64,000 nucleotides of DNA from Candidatus Omnitrophota bacterium. Its GTDB lineage: Bacteria; Omnitrophota; Gorgyraeia; Gygaellales; JAQTUX01. The stretch is from positions 554,807 through 618,806 of the forward strand of contig JAQTUX010000001.1 of NCBI GenBank assembly GCA_028707125.1, written 5' to 3'. The position numbers were made by a program, and so were the translations under genes. This document shows positions 1 through 7,627 of this stretch, in pieces (position 1 is the first letter of the stretch; each line of letters starts with the position of its first letter). Below the pieces are notes generated by a model, which was given only the letters and a program-made list of their open reading frames with translations, was not told where the DNA came from and made no database searches.

Positions 1-198
1 GAGAACTCCGCCTATGAGTTGGGCGTGTGGTGGGATGAGCAGGGTAACATGGTCCCGCCGGATAAACAGGTTAAGGAAAAGGTCAAATCGCATATCTTTA
101 TCCCCTGGCGTTATATAGAAGCGTTGATGAGCGTTGAAGACGAACGCTTCCAGAAGGTAAGGAGTGAACGGCTGCCGGGGTTCAAAGACTACAGGTAG
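1..198 (+). CDS. C-terminal end of an unidentified protein (partial)
   Basis: Frame 1 is open from the window edge to TAG at 196-198, giving the last 65 residues of a protein whose start lies outside the window. The tail is rich in charged and aromatic residues (WWDEQG near the start, FIPWRYIEALM in the middle, PGFKDYR at the end) and shows no membrane segment. I do not recognise the family. The codon usage resembles the downstream genes, so it is probably a real chromosomal gene, but its function cannot be judged from this piece. Confidence 0.6.
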   Translation, partial: ENSAYELGVWWDEQGNMVPPDKQVKEKVKSHIFIPWRYIEALMSVEDERFQKVRSERLPGFKDYR

Positions 199-368
199 CC
201 GCGCTAGATGCATAAGGCGCAGGGATTGTTACTCAAAGAGAAAAGGCAACACACGTTAATAGTGGAAACCGCGGCAGGCAGCGTTACCGGCGTCCCTACC
301 AGTGTAGGCGGCCTTTCGTTGAACATATAGTAAGGCAGCCCCTTTAATTCCCAGGAGGATAAGATAAA
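199..368 (+). other. Intergenic stretch with a possible 40-codon ORF and an RBS
   Basis: This gap holds an ORF from ATG 208 to TAG 330 (40 aa) that lacks a good ribosome binding site and resembles nothing I know; it is probably chance. An AGGAGG ribosome binding site at 353-358 serves the next gene. No convincing promoter or terminator is seen. Confidence 0.4.
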
Positions 369-824
369 TTGAAGAAAAGCCAACTGATCATGGTGTGGCT
401 GCTACCGCTTATCGTGATAGGCGGGTTATTTTTCCCGCTGCTTGGATATCTGGTAGTGGCGATGATGGCGTTTCTTGTTGTCATGGCATTTTTCCGAGGC
501 AGATATTGGTGCTGGAACCTCTGCCCGAGGGGCGCGTTTCTGGACATCGTTATATCTAAAGCGAGTTTAAAGCGGCCTGTGCCGGGGGTTTTCGCGAAGG
601 AGTGGTTCCGTTGGCTGGTATTCGCCCTGTTCATGGCGTTTTTGACCTGGCGTATCCTTAGCGCGGGCGGGAATATTATCGCGGTAGGCGCGGTCTTTGT
701 GTCAATGTGCCTGATCACAACGGTTATTTCAATGGTCCTTGGCGTGGCCACAAGGCACAGGAGTTGGTGCGCTATCTGTCCCATGGGCACGCTCCAGGGC
801 AGGATAGCGAAAAAAGGCAAATGA
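369..824 (+). CDS. NapH/MauN-like 4Fe-4S-binding membrane protein
   Basis: A 151-aa inner-membrane protein with about four hydrophobic helices (residues about 6-45 and 80-125). Two Cys motifs follow membrane segments: C-N-L-C-P-R-G near residue 50 and C-A-I-C-P-M-G near residue 137. This is the arrangement of the polyferredoxin-like membrane domain of NapH, NosR and MauN (Fer4_5 type), which passes electrons across the membrane. The start is a TTG at 369, chosen because AGGAGG lies 10 bp upstream. It precedes the MsrBA gene, so electron supply to envelope redox repair is possible, but that is inference. Confidence 0.7.
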   Translation: MKKSQLIMVWLLPLIVIGGLFFPLLGYLVVAMMAFLVVMAFFRGRYWCWNLCPRGAFLDIVISKASLKRPVPGVFAKEWFRWLVFALFMAFLTWRILSAGGNIIAVGAVFVSMCLITTVISMVLGVATRHRSWCAICPMGTLQGRIAKKGK

Positions 825-907
825 GCAGCAGTGACAAAGGCAGGCGGCGGGGAGCTTGTCTGCTGCGGACAGCCGATGGAGAAAATAGAGGGATAGGCGG
901 AGGGTTG

Positions 908-1930
908 ATGAAAGGGTACTGGAGGTTGTTGCTGGTCTTATTCGCGGTCACCTTCTTATCAGGAGGAGAAATGAAGAGCCCCAAGGATAAGGACAAAAAG
1001 ATCCCTGTTTTTAATGCTTTGACAGGCAAGGTTGAGGAGGTAGAGAAGGTATATAAGAGCGATGAGGAGTGGAAAAGGATACTTACCCCTCAACAGTATG
1101 AGGTGGCCAGGCGCAGGGGCACGGAACAGCCCTTCAGCGGGACCTGCCCCGTACCGCCGAAAGGGGAAAGCGGCATCTACCAATGCGTCGGCTGCGGGAC
1201 AGACCTGTTCAAGTTTGACGCTAAATATGAGTCCGGCACCGGCTGGCCGAGTTTCTGGGAGCCGGTTTCGGAGTTGAATATACGCCTTGAACCCGACGAG
1301 AGTTTAGGCATGCGGCGCACAGAGGCCCTTTGCGCGCGCTGTGACTCGCACCTGGGGCATGTTTTTGACGACGGGCCTCCTCCCACGGGCAAGCGTTACT
1401 GCATTAATTCCCTGGCGTTGAAGCTGGCGCCTGTCAAGGCGCAGGATAAGGAAACAGCCGTATTTGCCGCCGGATGCTTCTGGGGCCCGGATGAGGTTTT
1501 CCGCACCACGCCCGGAGTGATATCTACGAGGGCCGGTTATACGGGAGGCAGGACAAAAGACCCGGCCTATGAAGATGTGTCTACCGGCCGCACCGGCCAC
1601 GCCGAATCTGTAGAGGTGGAATTTGATCCGCGGAAGGTCTCTTATGAGCGGCTGCTGGATATATTCTGGTCTATGCATGATCCGACCACGCCCAACAGGC
1701 AGGGCCCGGATATCGGCACCCAGTATCGCTCGGTGATCTTCTACCGCGGCCCGCGGCAGAAACTGGCGGCTGAAAAGTCAAAAGAGAAATTGGAGAAGTC
1801 GGGTAAATACAAAGATCCGATAGCCACGGAGATCGTTGCCGCCGGAGAATTCTATCCGGCTGAGGAATATCATCAGAAATATTTCCAGAAACGCGGCATG
1901 AAGCCGGTTTGCCATATCCCCGCGAAATAG
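908..1930 (+). CDS. msrBA: Fused methionine sulfoxide reductase MsrB-MsrA
   Basis: A 340-aa bifunctional enzyme reducing both methionine sulfoxide stereoisomers. The MsrB domain comes first: zinc CxxC pairs at C93/C96 and C142/C145, and catalytic C165 in RYCINS. The MsrA domain follows, with catalytic C190 in the GCFWG motif. The N-terminus (YWRLLLVLFAVTFLSGG) is hydrophobic, so the enzyme is probably exported or anchored on the outer face of the inner membrane. The open frame extends to 707, but ATG 908 with GGAGG just upstream starts the signal-like segment; ATG 971 is an alternative giving a cytosolic form. The upstream Fe-S membrane protein could be an electron partner. Confidence 0.9.
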   Translation: MKGYWRLLLVLFAVTFLSGGEMKSPKDKDKKIPVFNALTGKVEEVEKVYKSDEEWKRILTPQQYEVARRRGTEQPFSGTCPVPPKGESGIYQCVGCGTDLFKFDAKYESGTGWPSFWEPVSELNIRLEPDESLGMRRTEALCARCDSHLGHVFDDGPPPTGKRYCINSLALKLAPVKAQDKETAVFAAGCFWGPDEVFRTTPGVISTRAGYTGGRTKDPAYEDVSTGRTGHAESVEVEFDPRKVSYERLLDIFWSMHDPTTPNRQGPDIGTQYRSVIFYRGPRQKLAAEKSKEKLEKSGKYKDPIATEIVAAGEFYPAEEYHQKYFQKRGMKPVCHIPAK

Positions 1931-1957
1931 CTGACGGCGGTTCTCAAAGGAGAGCAT

Positions 1958-2050
1958 ATGCAGATCTCGGAATTAGTGGGGAAGCTCGTGCTTTTCAAGT
2001 TTTCCGAAGAAATAAGGCATGGTATGCCGCCCAAAATATCCTTGATATAG
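1958..2050 (+). CDS. Possible 30-aa small ORF
   Basis: ATG 1958 follows AGGAGA at 1949-1954 and opens a 30-codon frame ending TAG 2050 (starts MQISELVGK). I do not recognise the peptide. It lies between msrBA and the promoter of the next gene, and its last codons overlap the -35 box of that promoter. It may be a degenerate gene remnant or a chance ORF. Confidence 0.2.
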   Translation: MQISELVGKLVLFKFSEEIRHGMPPKISLI

Positions 2051-2070
2051 CAAGGTATTACGTATATAAT
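2042..2070 (+). promoter_or_regulatory. Sigma70-type promoter for the radical SAM gene (leaderless)
   Basis: TTGATA at 2042-2047, a 17-bp spacer, then TATAAT at 2065-2070. The expected transcription start is about 2076-2077, which is the A of the ATG at 2077. No Shine-Dalgarno sequence precedes that ATG, so a leaderless mRNA is likely. Confidence 0.65.
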
Positions 2071-2076
2071 GCGACG

Positions 2077-3519
2077 ATGAAATATAAACACGCTTTATTC
2101 CTGAATCCATATATCGAAGGCTCCGCTACGACAGCCATGAAGATGTTCCCTCCCACGGGCCTTGAATATGTCGCTACCAGCGCCAGGGATCTTGTTGATA
2201 AGGTGACCCTGCTGGATTTAAGGTATGAGAACGGCCTGTCTGAGCCCGGCAGGCTGATGGATTTTATAAACAGGGAAATAGATATTGTATGCGTTGGTAT
2301 CGGATGGGACCGCCAGATCAAAGAGATCTTCGGCCTTTTGAACCGGATGCCGGCGGATATACCCCTGGTAGTAGGCGGGTATACGGCGACGGAAAAGGTT
2401 GAGGAGATATTCGCGAATTGCCCCGGGGTAGATATTGTCGTCAGGGGAGAGGGTGAAGAGACCATACGGGAGATATTTAAAGACGCGCCCCTTGATAATA
2501 TCGCGGGCGTTTCCTACAGGGCCAACGGCAGGATAGTCCATAATAAAAACAGGACGCTGCCGGATATAGAGGACATACCTTCGCCGGACCGCGCCTTGAG
2601 GCGTAATCAATATCGCCTGACCTTGAACGGCGTTGATATAGCGGGATTGACCTTTGACACGGTCTTGAGTTCCAGGGGCTGTCCCTATAATTGTAAATTC
2701 TGCACGTTTACGTTAAACCCCCTGGGCCAGAAGAGGGCCTACTCGGCGCGCAGCGCGGAGTCGGTTGTCAACGAGATAGAAGGCATAAGCGCGAATGTGA
2801 TACTCTTCAGCGATGAGAATCTCTGCGTTGACGCCAAAAGGGTGGAAGATATCTGCGACCTGATAATAGCCCGCAAGATCAGAAAACGCTTCGCGGCCCA
2901 GGTCCGCATTGATATAGCCAAATACCCTTCCTTATTGGAAAAGATGGTTAAGGCGGGGTTTAAGGCGCTTTTGATAGGGATAGAGTCGCCGCATGACTGG
3001 ATATTGGCCCAGCTGGATAAAGGGTTTGACTCCGACGCCATAAGGAGGGCGTTTGTCGTGCTGAGAAAATACCCTATCTTCTATCACGGGTATTTCATTT
3101 ATGGCAACATAGGCGAGACCGAAGAGGAGATGCTTGGCATATCAAAGTTCGCCAAGGAGATAGGGATCGACTCTATTACCTTCTTGAAATTGAGGATAGA
3201 GAGGTTCTCTCCGCTCAGGGCGATCGCGGAGAAGGCGCCCGGTTATCACGTTACCGAGAGGGGCGAATTATATTCCGACACCTACAGCCACGCGGCGCTG
3301 AAAAAGATCGGCAGGAGGATAAAGTTCTCTTTCTATACCCCGTCCAGGTTCCTGAAGATGCTGAAGAGGTGTTTTGAGATAAGGTTTTTTACTTTTAGAG
3401 AAATAGCGTCATTATTACTTGTCTTGCCGCTGGTGTTAAAGAATGTCATAGCCAGAGAACTGCAAAAGGGCAGGTTCCTGGATTCCTTAAGGCGCACATT
3501 CATACATAACGCGAAATAA
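2077..3519 (+). CDS. B12-binding domain radical SAM protein
   Basis: A 480-aa protein with an N-terminal cobalamin-binding-type Rossmann domain (about residues 1-150, containing VVGGYTATEKVEEI and VRGEGEETI) and a radical SAM core. The cluster motif is C202-P-Y-N-C206-K-F-C209, which binds the [4Fe-4S] cluster that cleaves S-adenosylmethionine. This domain order is shared by methyltransferases and ring-modifying enzymes of the B12-radical SAM superfamily; the substrate cannot be told. The frame is open back to 1909, but ATG 2077 begins the conserved domain and sits at the predicted transcription start. A hydrophobic stretch near the C-terminus (EIASLLLVLPLVL) suggests membrane contact. Confidence 0.85.
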   Translation: MKYKHALFLNPYIEGSATTAMKMFPPTGLEYVATSARDLVDKVTLLDLRYENGLSEPGRLMDFINREIDIVCVGIGWDRQIKEIFGLLNRMPADIPLVVGGYTATEKVEEIFANCPGVDIVVRGEGEETIREIFKDAPLDNIAGVSYRANGRIVHNKNRTLPDIEDIPSPDRALRRNQYRLTLNGVDIAGLTFDTVLSSRGCPYNCKFCTFTLNPLGQKRAYSARSAESVVNEIEGISANVILFSDENLCVDAKRVEDICDLIIARKIRKRFAAQVRIDIAKYPSLLEKMVKAGFKALLIGIESPHDWILAQLDKGFDSDAIRRAFVVLRKYPIFYHGYFIYGNIGETEEEMLGISKFAKEIGIDSITFLKLRIERFSPLRAIAEKAPGYHVTERGELYSDTYSHAALKKIGRRIKFSFYTPSRFLKMLKRCFEIRFFTFREIASLLLVLPLVLKNVIARELQKGRFLDSLRRTFIHNAK

Positions 3520-3532
3520 AGGGAGAGATATT

Positions 3533-5308
3533 TTGGCTACACCGCTTCAAAAATGGGTAGAGGAACAGGCGAGGCTGACCAAACCGGACAAGATCTACTG
3601 GTGCGACGGTTCGGAAGAGGAGGCGCGCCGGCTCATCGAGATAGGCATAAAAGAAGAGAAGGTCGGAGGCCACCCTGTATTCCGGGAGCTTGATCAGAAA
3701 AAATGGCCCAACGCGTATCTGCACTACAGCCATCCGACTGATGTCGCGCGCACGGAACATCTGACCTTTGTCTGTCATCCCGGCAAAGAGATCGCCGGGC
3801 CCAATAATAACTGGATGGATCCCAAAGAGGCAAAAAGGATCCTCTCCGGATTATCAGACGGCTGTATGAGGGGCAAGACGATGTACGTGCTTCCTTATAT
3901 GATGGGCCATCCTGAGTCGCCATACGCGAAGGCCTGCGTTCAACTTACAGATTTATCTTATGTCGCGGCGAGCATGCGCATAATGACGCGCATGAGCAAA
4001 ACAGTCATAGACAAGATCGGAAACCGCGATGATTTCGTGAAGGGGCTGCATTCCGTCGGGGATTTTAATCCCCAGAAACGTTTTATTATGCATTTCCCGG
4101 ATGAGCACCTGGTCTGGAGCATCGGTTCCGGCTACGGCGGCAATGCCCTGCTGGGCAAGAAATGCTTTTCCTTGCGGCTTGCCTCCTGGCTGGGGTTCCA
4201 GGAGGGCTGGCTTGCCGAACATATGGTGATCATCGGCATCGAAGACCCGAAAGGGAACATAACTTATGTCACGGCGGCAATGCCTTCAGCCTGCGGCAAG
4301 ACAAACCTGGCGATGCTTGAATCGGTTTTGCCGGGATATAAGATCTGGACGCTGGGCGATGATATCGCCTGGCTCAACGTCGGCGCCGACGGCCGGCTCT
4401 ACGCGATTAATCCGGAAACAGGGCTTTTCGGGGTAGCGCCCAGCACGTCAATGAAGACCAACCCGAATATGGTGCGCACGCTCAAGGCCAGGAAATTCTA
4501 CCCGACGTTATTTACCAATGTCGCCTTAAAGCGGGATACCAATGAGCCGTGGTGGGAAGGCGCGGATGAACCGATGTCTTCCGATATGCTGGATTGGCAA
4601 GGCAGGCCCTGGGATCAATCCAGCGGTACGAAAGCGGCGCACCCTAACGCGCGCTTTACGGTCTCGGTCTACAATTCTCCGGCCTTATCCAAAGAGTTTG
4701 ACAACCCCAAAGGCGTGCCTATTTCAGCGATCCTTTTAGGCAGCAGGAGGACGCATTTAATACCGCTTGTAGTTGAAGCGTTCAATTGGCAGCACGGCGT
4801 GTTTATGGGCGCCAGGACAGGTTCTGAGACTACTGCCGCGGCCATACACAAGGAAGGCGTATTAAGGCGCGACCCGATGGCGATGCTGCCGTTTTGCGGC
4901 TACAATATGGGCGATTACTTTAAACACTGGCTTAATATAGGTAAGCGCCTTACAGATCCGCCCAGGATATATTCGGTCAACTGGTTCAGGACAGATGACA
5001 ACGGAGAATTCATCTGGCCCGGATTCGGAGATAATATCCGTCTGCTGGAATGGATAATAGACAGGGTGAATAACCGCGTTGACGCGAAAGAGACGCCCCT
5101 GGGGTTCATTCCGCGTCTTAATGACCTGAATTTAGGCGGCCTGAAGATCCCGCGGGCAAAACTTGAGAAGCTTTTCCGGATCGATGCTTCCGAATGGAAA
5201 GAAGAACTTAAGGATGTAGGCGCCTTTTTTAATAAGTTCTCCGGCCATATGCCCGAGGAGATATGGCGGGAATATAAAACGCTGGTCGATAGATTCACAA
5301 CCAAATAA
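3533..5308 (+). CDS. pckG: Phosphoenolpyruvate carboxykinase (GTP)
   Basis: A 591-aa enzyme interconverting oxaloacetate and phosphoenolpyruvate with GTP/GDP. The GTP-family kinase-1a loop P251-S-A-C-G-K-T-N258 includes the hallmark reactive Cys254, and GDDIAWLN follows at about 277-284. Length matches the family (about 590-640). The start is TTG 3533 with GGGAGAG upstream. In an anaerobe with PFOR and Pta-AckA this enzyme links C4 acids to glycolysis or gluconeogenesis; the direction cannot be read from sequence. It lies 13 bp after the radical SAM gene and may be co-transcribed with it. Confidence 0.95.
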   Translation: MATPLQKWVEEQARLTKPDKIYWCDGSEEEARRLIEIGIKEEKVGGHPVFRELDQKKWPNAYLHYSHPTDVARTEHLTFVCHPGKEIAGPNNNWMDPKEAKRILSGLSDGCMRGKTMYVLPYMMGHPESPYAKACVQLTDLSYVAASMRIMTRMSKTVIDKIGNRDDFVKGLHSVGDFNPQKRFIMHFPDEHLVWSIGSGYGGNALLGKKCFSLRLASWLGFQEGWLAEHMVIIGIEDPKGNITYVTAAMPSACGKTNLAMLESVLPGYKIWTLGDDIAWLNVGADGRLYAINPETGLFGVAPSTSMKTNPNMVRTLKARKFYPTLFTNVALKRDTNEPWWEGADEPMSSDMLDWQGRPWDQSSGTKAAHPNARFTVSVYNSPALSKEFDNPKGVPISAILLGSRRTHLIPLVVEAFNWQHGVFMGARTGSETTAAAIHKEGVLRRDPMAMLPFCGYNMGDYFKHWLNIGKRLTDPPRIYSVNWFRTDDNGEFIWPGFGDNIRLLEWIIDRVNNRVDAKETPLGFIPRLNDLNLGGLKIPRAKLEKLFRIDASEWKEELKDVGAFFNKFSGHMPEEIWREYKTLVDRFTTK

Positions 5309-5320
5309 AGGAGGGAAGAT

Positions 5321-5425
5321 ATGAAGATCCTGATAGCGGTAATAATCATAGTGGTTGTCGCCTTGATCCTGAAGAAGAAAGGCGCCTGTTGCTGCGGGAC
5401 CAAGAAGCCGGAAGGCCAGAAGTAG
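5321..5425 (+). CDS. Tiny Cys-rich single-pass membrane protein
   Basis: A 34-aa gene too short for usual calling. ATG 5321 has GGAGGG at 5310-5315. The product has one transmembrane helix (residues about 3-17, ILIAVIIIVVVALIL) followed by KKKGACCCG and a basic tail. The layout (one helix, then clustered Cys on the positively charged side) recalls the small FeoB-associated Cys-rich membrane proteins, but no feo gene is nearby. It is the last gene before a strong terminator and is probably co-transcribed with pckG. Function unknown. Confidence 0.6.
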   Translation: MKILIAVIIIVVVALILKKKGACCCGTKKPEGQK

Positions 5426-5455
5426 ATCTACGAGCGCATAGTAACTTTAGCTGTC

Positions 5456-5484
5456 GGCCCATCAGAAATGATGGGCCTTTTTTT
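5456..5484 (+). terminator. Intrinsic terminator after pckG and the small membrane gene
   Basis: A perfect 9-bp stem (GGCCCATCA at 5456-5464 with TGATGGGCC at 5469-5477) closed by a GAAA tetraloop and followed by seven T residues (5478-5484). Confidence 0.95.
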
Positions 5485-5487
5485 CCA

Positions 5488-5516
5488 TTGTCCGATGAAG
5501 GTTATTGAGTTATAAT
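5488..5516 (+). promoter_or_regulatory. Promoter upstream of the lipoprotein-MarC genes
   Basis: TTGTCC at 5488-5493, a 17-bp spacer and TATAAT at 5511-5516, placed directly after the terminator. Predicted start about 5523, leaving a leader of about 30 nt before ATG 5554. Confidence 0.6.
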
Positions 5517-5553
5517 GATTCCCGCGCAGGATAAGGCATGAAAGGGGAAGGCG

Positions 5554-5964
5554 ATGATTAGAAAATTAGTTTTATTGCTTATTTCGGCAGGATTGTCGTT
5601 GAATTTGTGCGGCTGCGCTGTCCTGGTAGCCGGCACTGCCGGCGGGGCAGGCACGGCATATTGGCTTACAGGCAGGTTGTCGGAACAGGCAGGCGCGTCA
5701 ATGGATGAGGCCGCGGCGGCTGTGAAGTCGGCGATGAGGTCTCTTGGGCTTGAAGTGGTCAAGCAGGCCATAAAACAGGACGTTGTGCAGTTTATCGGCA
5801 GATACCGCGACGCAAAGACGGTATGGGTGGACCTTCACAGGATCTCGGATACCGTGACCAGGGTGGAAGTGCGCGTGGGGGCGCTCAAGAGAGATAAGGC
5901 GGCAGCCGCGGAGATATTAAGCGAGATCAGGGCGAATATCAAAGGCAGAGGGGGCAGGTTATGA
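5554..5964 (+). CDS. DUF3568-like lipoprotein
   Basis: A 136-aa lipoprotein. The N-terminus is a signal peptide ending in an L-C-G-C lipobox (processing expected at about Cys21), followed by a Gly/Ala-rich stretch (VAGTAGGAGTAYW) and a small alpha/beta domain. This combination matches the DUF3568 family of short envelope lipoproteins, whose role is unknown. It is the first gene after a clear promoter and its stop overlaps the start of the MarC gene by 4 bp (ATGA), so the two are translationally coupled. Confidence 0.75.
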   Translation: MIRKLVLLLISAGLSLNLCGCAVLVAGTAGGAGTAYWLTGRLSEQAGASMDEAAAAVKSAMRSLGLEVVKQAIKQDVVQFIGRYRDAKTVWVDLHRISDTVTRVEVRVGALKRDKAAAAEILSEIRANIKGRGGRL

Positions 5965-6548
5965 TCAAAAATATCATGTTATCTTTTATACCGGTATTCG
6001 TCGCTGTTGACGCCATAGGCGTCTTACCCCTTTTTATCTCATTTACCCAGGGGATTACGAAAAAGGAGAGGTGGCTGATCATACTTCAGTCGATGTTGAC
6101 GGCCATATGCCTGGCGGTATTTTTTATCTTTCTCGGCAAGACCATTTTCAAGTTCCTGGGTATCACCATGAGCGACTTTATGATAGCCGGCGGCACTATA
6201 CTTTTTTGCATAGCCATAATAGATATTGTCAATCCGCAGAAGAAGCGCCGCATACCTAACGGAGAAATGGCGGCCGTTCCCCTGGGCACGCCTTTGATCG
6301 TGGGGCCGGCGGTCCTGACAACCTCATTGATCATCATCGGAGAATACGGCCTCATACCTACTCTTGTATCCGTGACGGTCAACGTCTTGCTGGCAGGGCT
6401 TATATTCGCTTCTTCGGATGTTTTAATAAGGGCCATAGGCAATTCCGGGGCAAAGGCGCTTTCCAAGGTAATGAGTTTACTTCTGGCCGCCATAGCGGTT
6501 ATGATGGTTAGAAAAGGTGTATTTCAAATAATACTATCCTTGACATAG
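5961..6548 (+). CDS. MarC family integral membrane protein
   Basis: A 195-aa inner-membrane protein with about six hydrophobic helices. Family features are the N-terminal FIPVFVAVDAIGVLPLFISFTQG segment, the cytoplasmic loop with PNGEMAAVPLGTPLIVGPA, and a terminal helix with LLLAAIAVMMVRKG. MarC proteins (UPF0056) were once linked to multiple antibiotic resistance, but their transport role is unproven. The start ATG overlaps the lipoprotein stop. Length is typical. Confidence 0.9.
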   Translation: MIKNIMLSFIPVFVAVDAIGVLPLFISFTQGITKKERWLIILQSMLTAICLAVFFIFLGKTIFKFLGITMSDFMIAGGTILFCIAIIDIVNPQKKRRIPNGEMAAVPLGTPLIVGPAVLTTSLIIIGEYGLIPTLVSVTVNVLLAGLIFASSDVLIRAIGNSGAKALSKVMSLLLAAIAVMMVRKGVFQIILSLT

Positions 6549-6562
6549 AGGGAGGTTGCAGC

Positions 6563-6946
6563 ATGCTTAAGCACAAGAAGATCCTTATTGTGGATGATGA
6601 AGAGGAGGCGGTATGGTTTTTTGCCAAATTCCTCAAGAAGAGGGGCTATGAGGTTGTTACCGCCCATACAGGACAGGACGGGATCGCGCTGGCGCAGAAG
6701 TTTATACCGCATTTAGCCATTATTGATTTGGGGCTGCCTGATATGGACGGCTCCGATGTCGCCGTAAAGATCATGGAGGCCCCGCTGCTTAAAGAGACCA
6801 AGATCATGTTCATCACAGGCACGCTTACGGATGAAGAAGGGGGGAAGATCGATCTCATAGGCAACAGATATGTGTTAACCAAGCCTTGTGAAGTGGATAA
6901 GATATTGGAGGTAGTTGAACGGCTCATAGGGGCCGGGCAGGAATAG
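6563..6946 (+). CDS. Single-domain response regulator (receiver)
   Basis: A 127-aa stand-alone CheY-like receiver. It has the acidic pair in LIVDDEEEA (residues about 8-16), the phospho-accepting Asp in IIDLGLPDMDGSD (about residue 54), the Thr switch in MFITGTLT and the conserved Lys in LTKPCE near residue 108. No DNA-binding output domain is present, so it signals by protein contact. No histidine kinase is adjacent. GGAGG lies upstream of the ATG. Confidence 0.9.
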   Translation: MLKHKKILIVDDEEEAVWFFAKFLKKRGYEVVTAHTGQDGIALAQKFIPHLAIIDLGLPDMDGSDVAVKIMEAPLLKETKIMFITGTLTDEEGGKIDLIGNRYVLTKPCEVDKILEVVERLIGAGQE

Positions 6947-6947
6947 G

Positions 6948-7610
6948 ATGAATCTGTTATTTTTGGGCATTATTTGCGCCGTGGTAGCTTTGATCGCGGC
7001 CGCCTTTATTTCCGCGCCCGCGCCGGGCCGCAAGGCAAAGAAACAAAAGAAGCCGGGCAAGGAGAGGCCGCAGCCGGAAAACTCCCCCGCCCTCGTCCCT
7101 GAATATAGAGCCAGGCAGCTGGAAGAAGAATTAAATACCGCGAAGGCGGACGCGTCGGCGGCGAAGGCAGAGCTTGAGGCGCTGAAAAAGGGTTATGAGG
7201 ACTTGAAGGCGGAGTCAGCCCAGAAAGAAAAATGGGTCAGCAGAGACGATTCCGAACTTGAGAAGACCAAAAAAGAGAATATTTTATTTAAGGAGAAATT
7301 GGTGAATAAGGAAAAAGAACTGGAAAAAGAATTCTCCTTGAATTTCAATCTGGACAAGGGGCTCAAAGAGAAAACGCAGCGGCTTGAGGCGTCGGAGAAA
7401 GAAAACAAGGCGATGAAGGATGAGATAATGGCGCTGCAGGCGAAGGTATCGGGGTATCAAAAAGAAACACAGGAGCAGAAAAAGATCATTGAGGCCGCGA
7501 AAAAGAAAGAAGAGCAGAGCGAGTGGATCTCAAAAAAAGAGTATAATGAACTTAAGCAAAAATTGACTGAGAAAGAGAATGAGATCAAGGGGCCGCGGGA
7601 AAAGCCGTAA
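6948..7610 (+). CDS. Membrane-anchored coiled-coil protein
   Basis: A 220-aa protein with one N-terminal transmembrane helix (residues about 2-22), a short basic Pro-rich linker (KAKKQKKPGKERPQPE), then an uninterrupted charged heptad-repeat region from about residue 45 to the end, rich in Lys and Glu. It starts 1 bp after the response regulator stop, so co-expression is likely. It resembles scaffold or anchor proteins rather than an enzyme. Function unknown. Confidence 0.7.
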   Translation: MNLLFLGIICAVVALIAAAFISAPAPGRKAKKQKKPGKERPQPENSPALVPEYRARQLEEELNTAKADASAAKAELEALKKGYEDLKAESAQKEKWVSRDDSELEKTKKENILFKEKLVNKEKELEKEFSLNFNLDKGLKEKTQRLEASEKENKAMKDEIMALQAKVSGYQKETQEQKKIIEAAKKKEEQSEWISKKEYNELKQKLTEKENEIKGPREKP

Positions 7611-7627
7611 GCAGGGAGGTTGAGATC

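Noticed and set aside
208-330. 40-aa ORF between the first partial gene and the Fe-S protein
   Set aside because: No convincing RBS and no recognisable sequence; it is noted only in the gap description.
707-907. N-terminal extension of the MsrBA frame
   Set aside because: It overlaps the Fe-S protein gene and has no signal or domain character; ATG 908 begins the signal-like segment.
1909-2076. N-terminal extension of the radical SAM frame
   Set aside because: It spans the msrBA stop and the TTGATA/TATAAT promoter; the conserved domain begins at ATG 2077.
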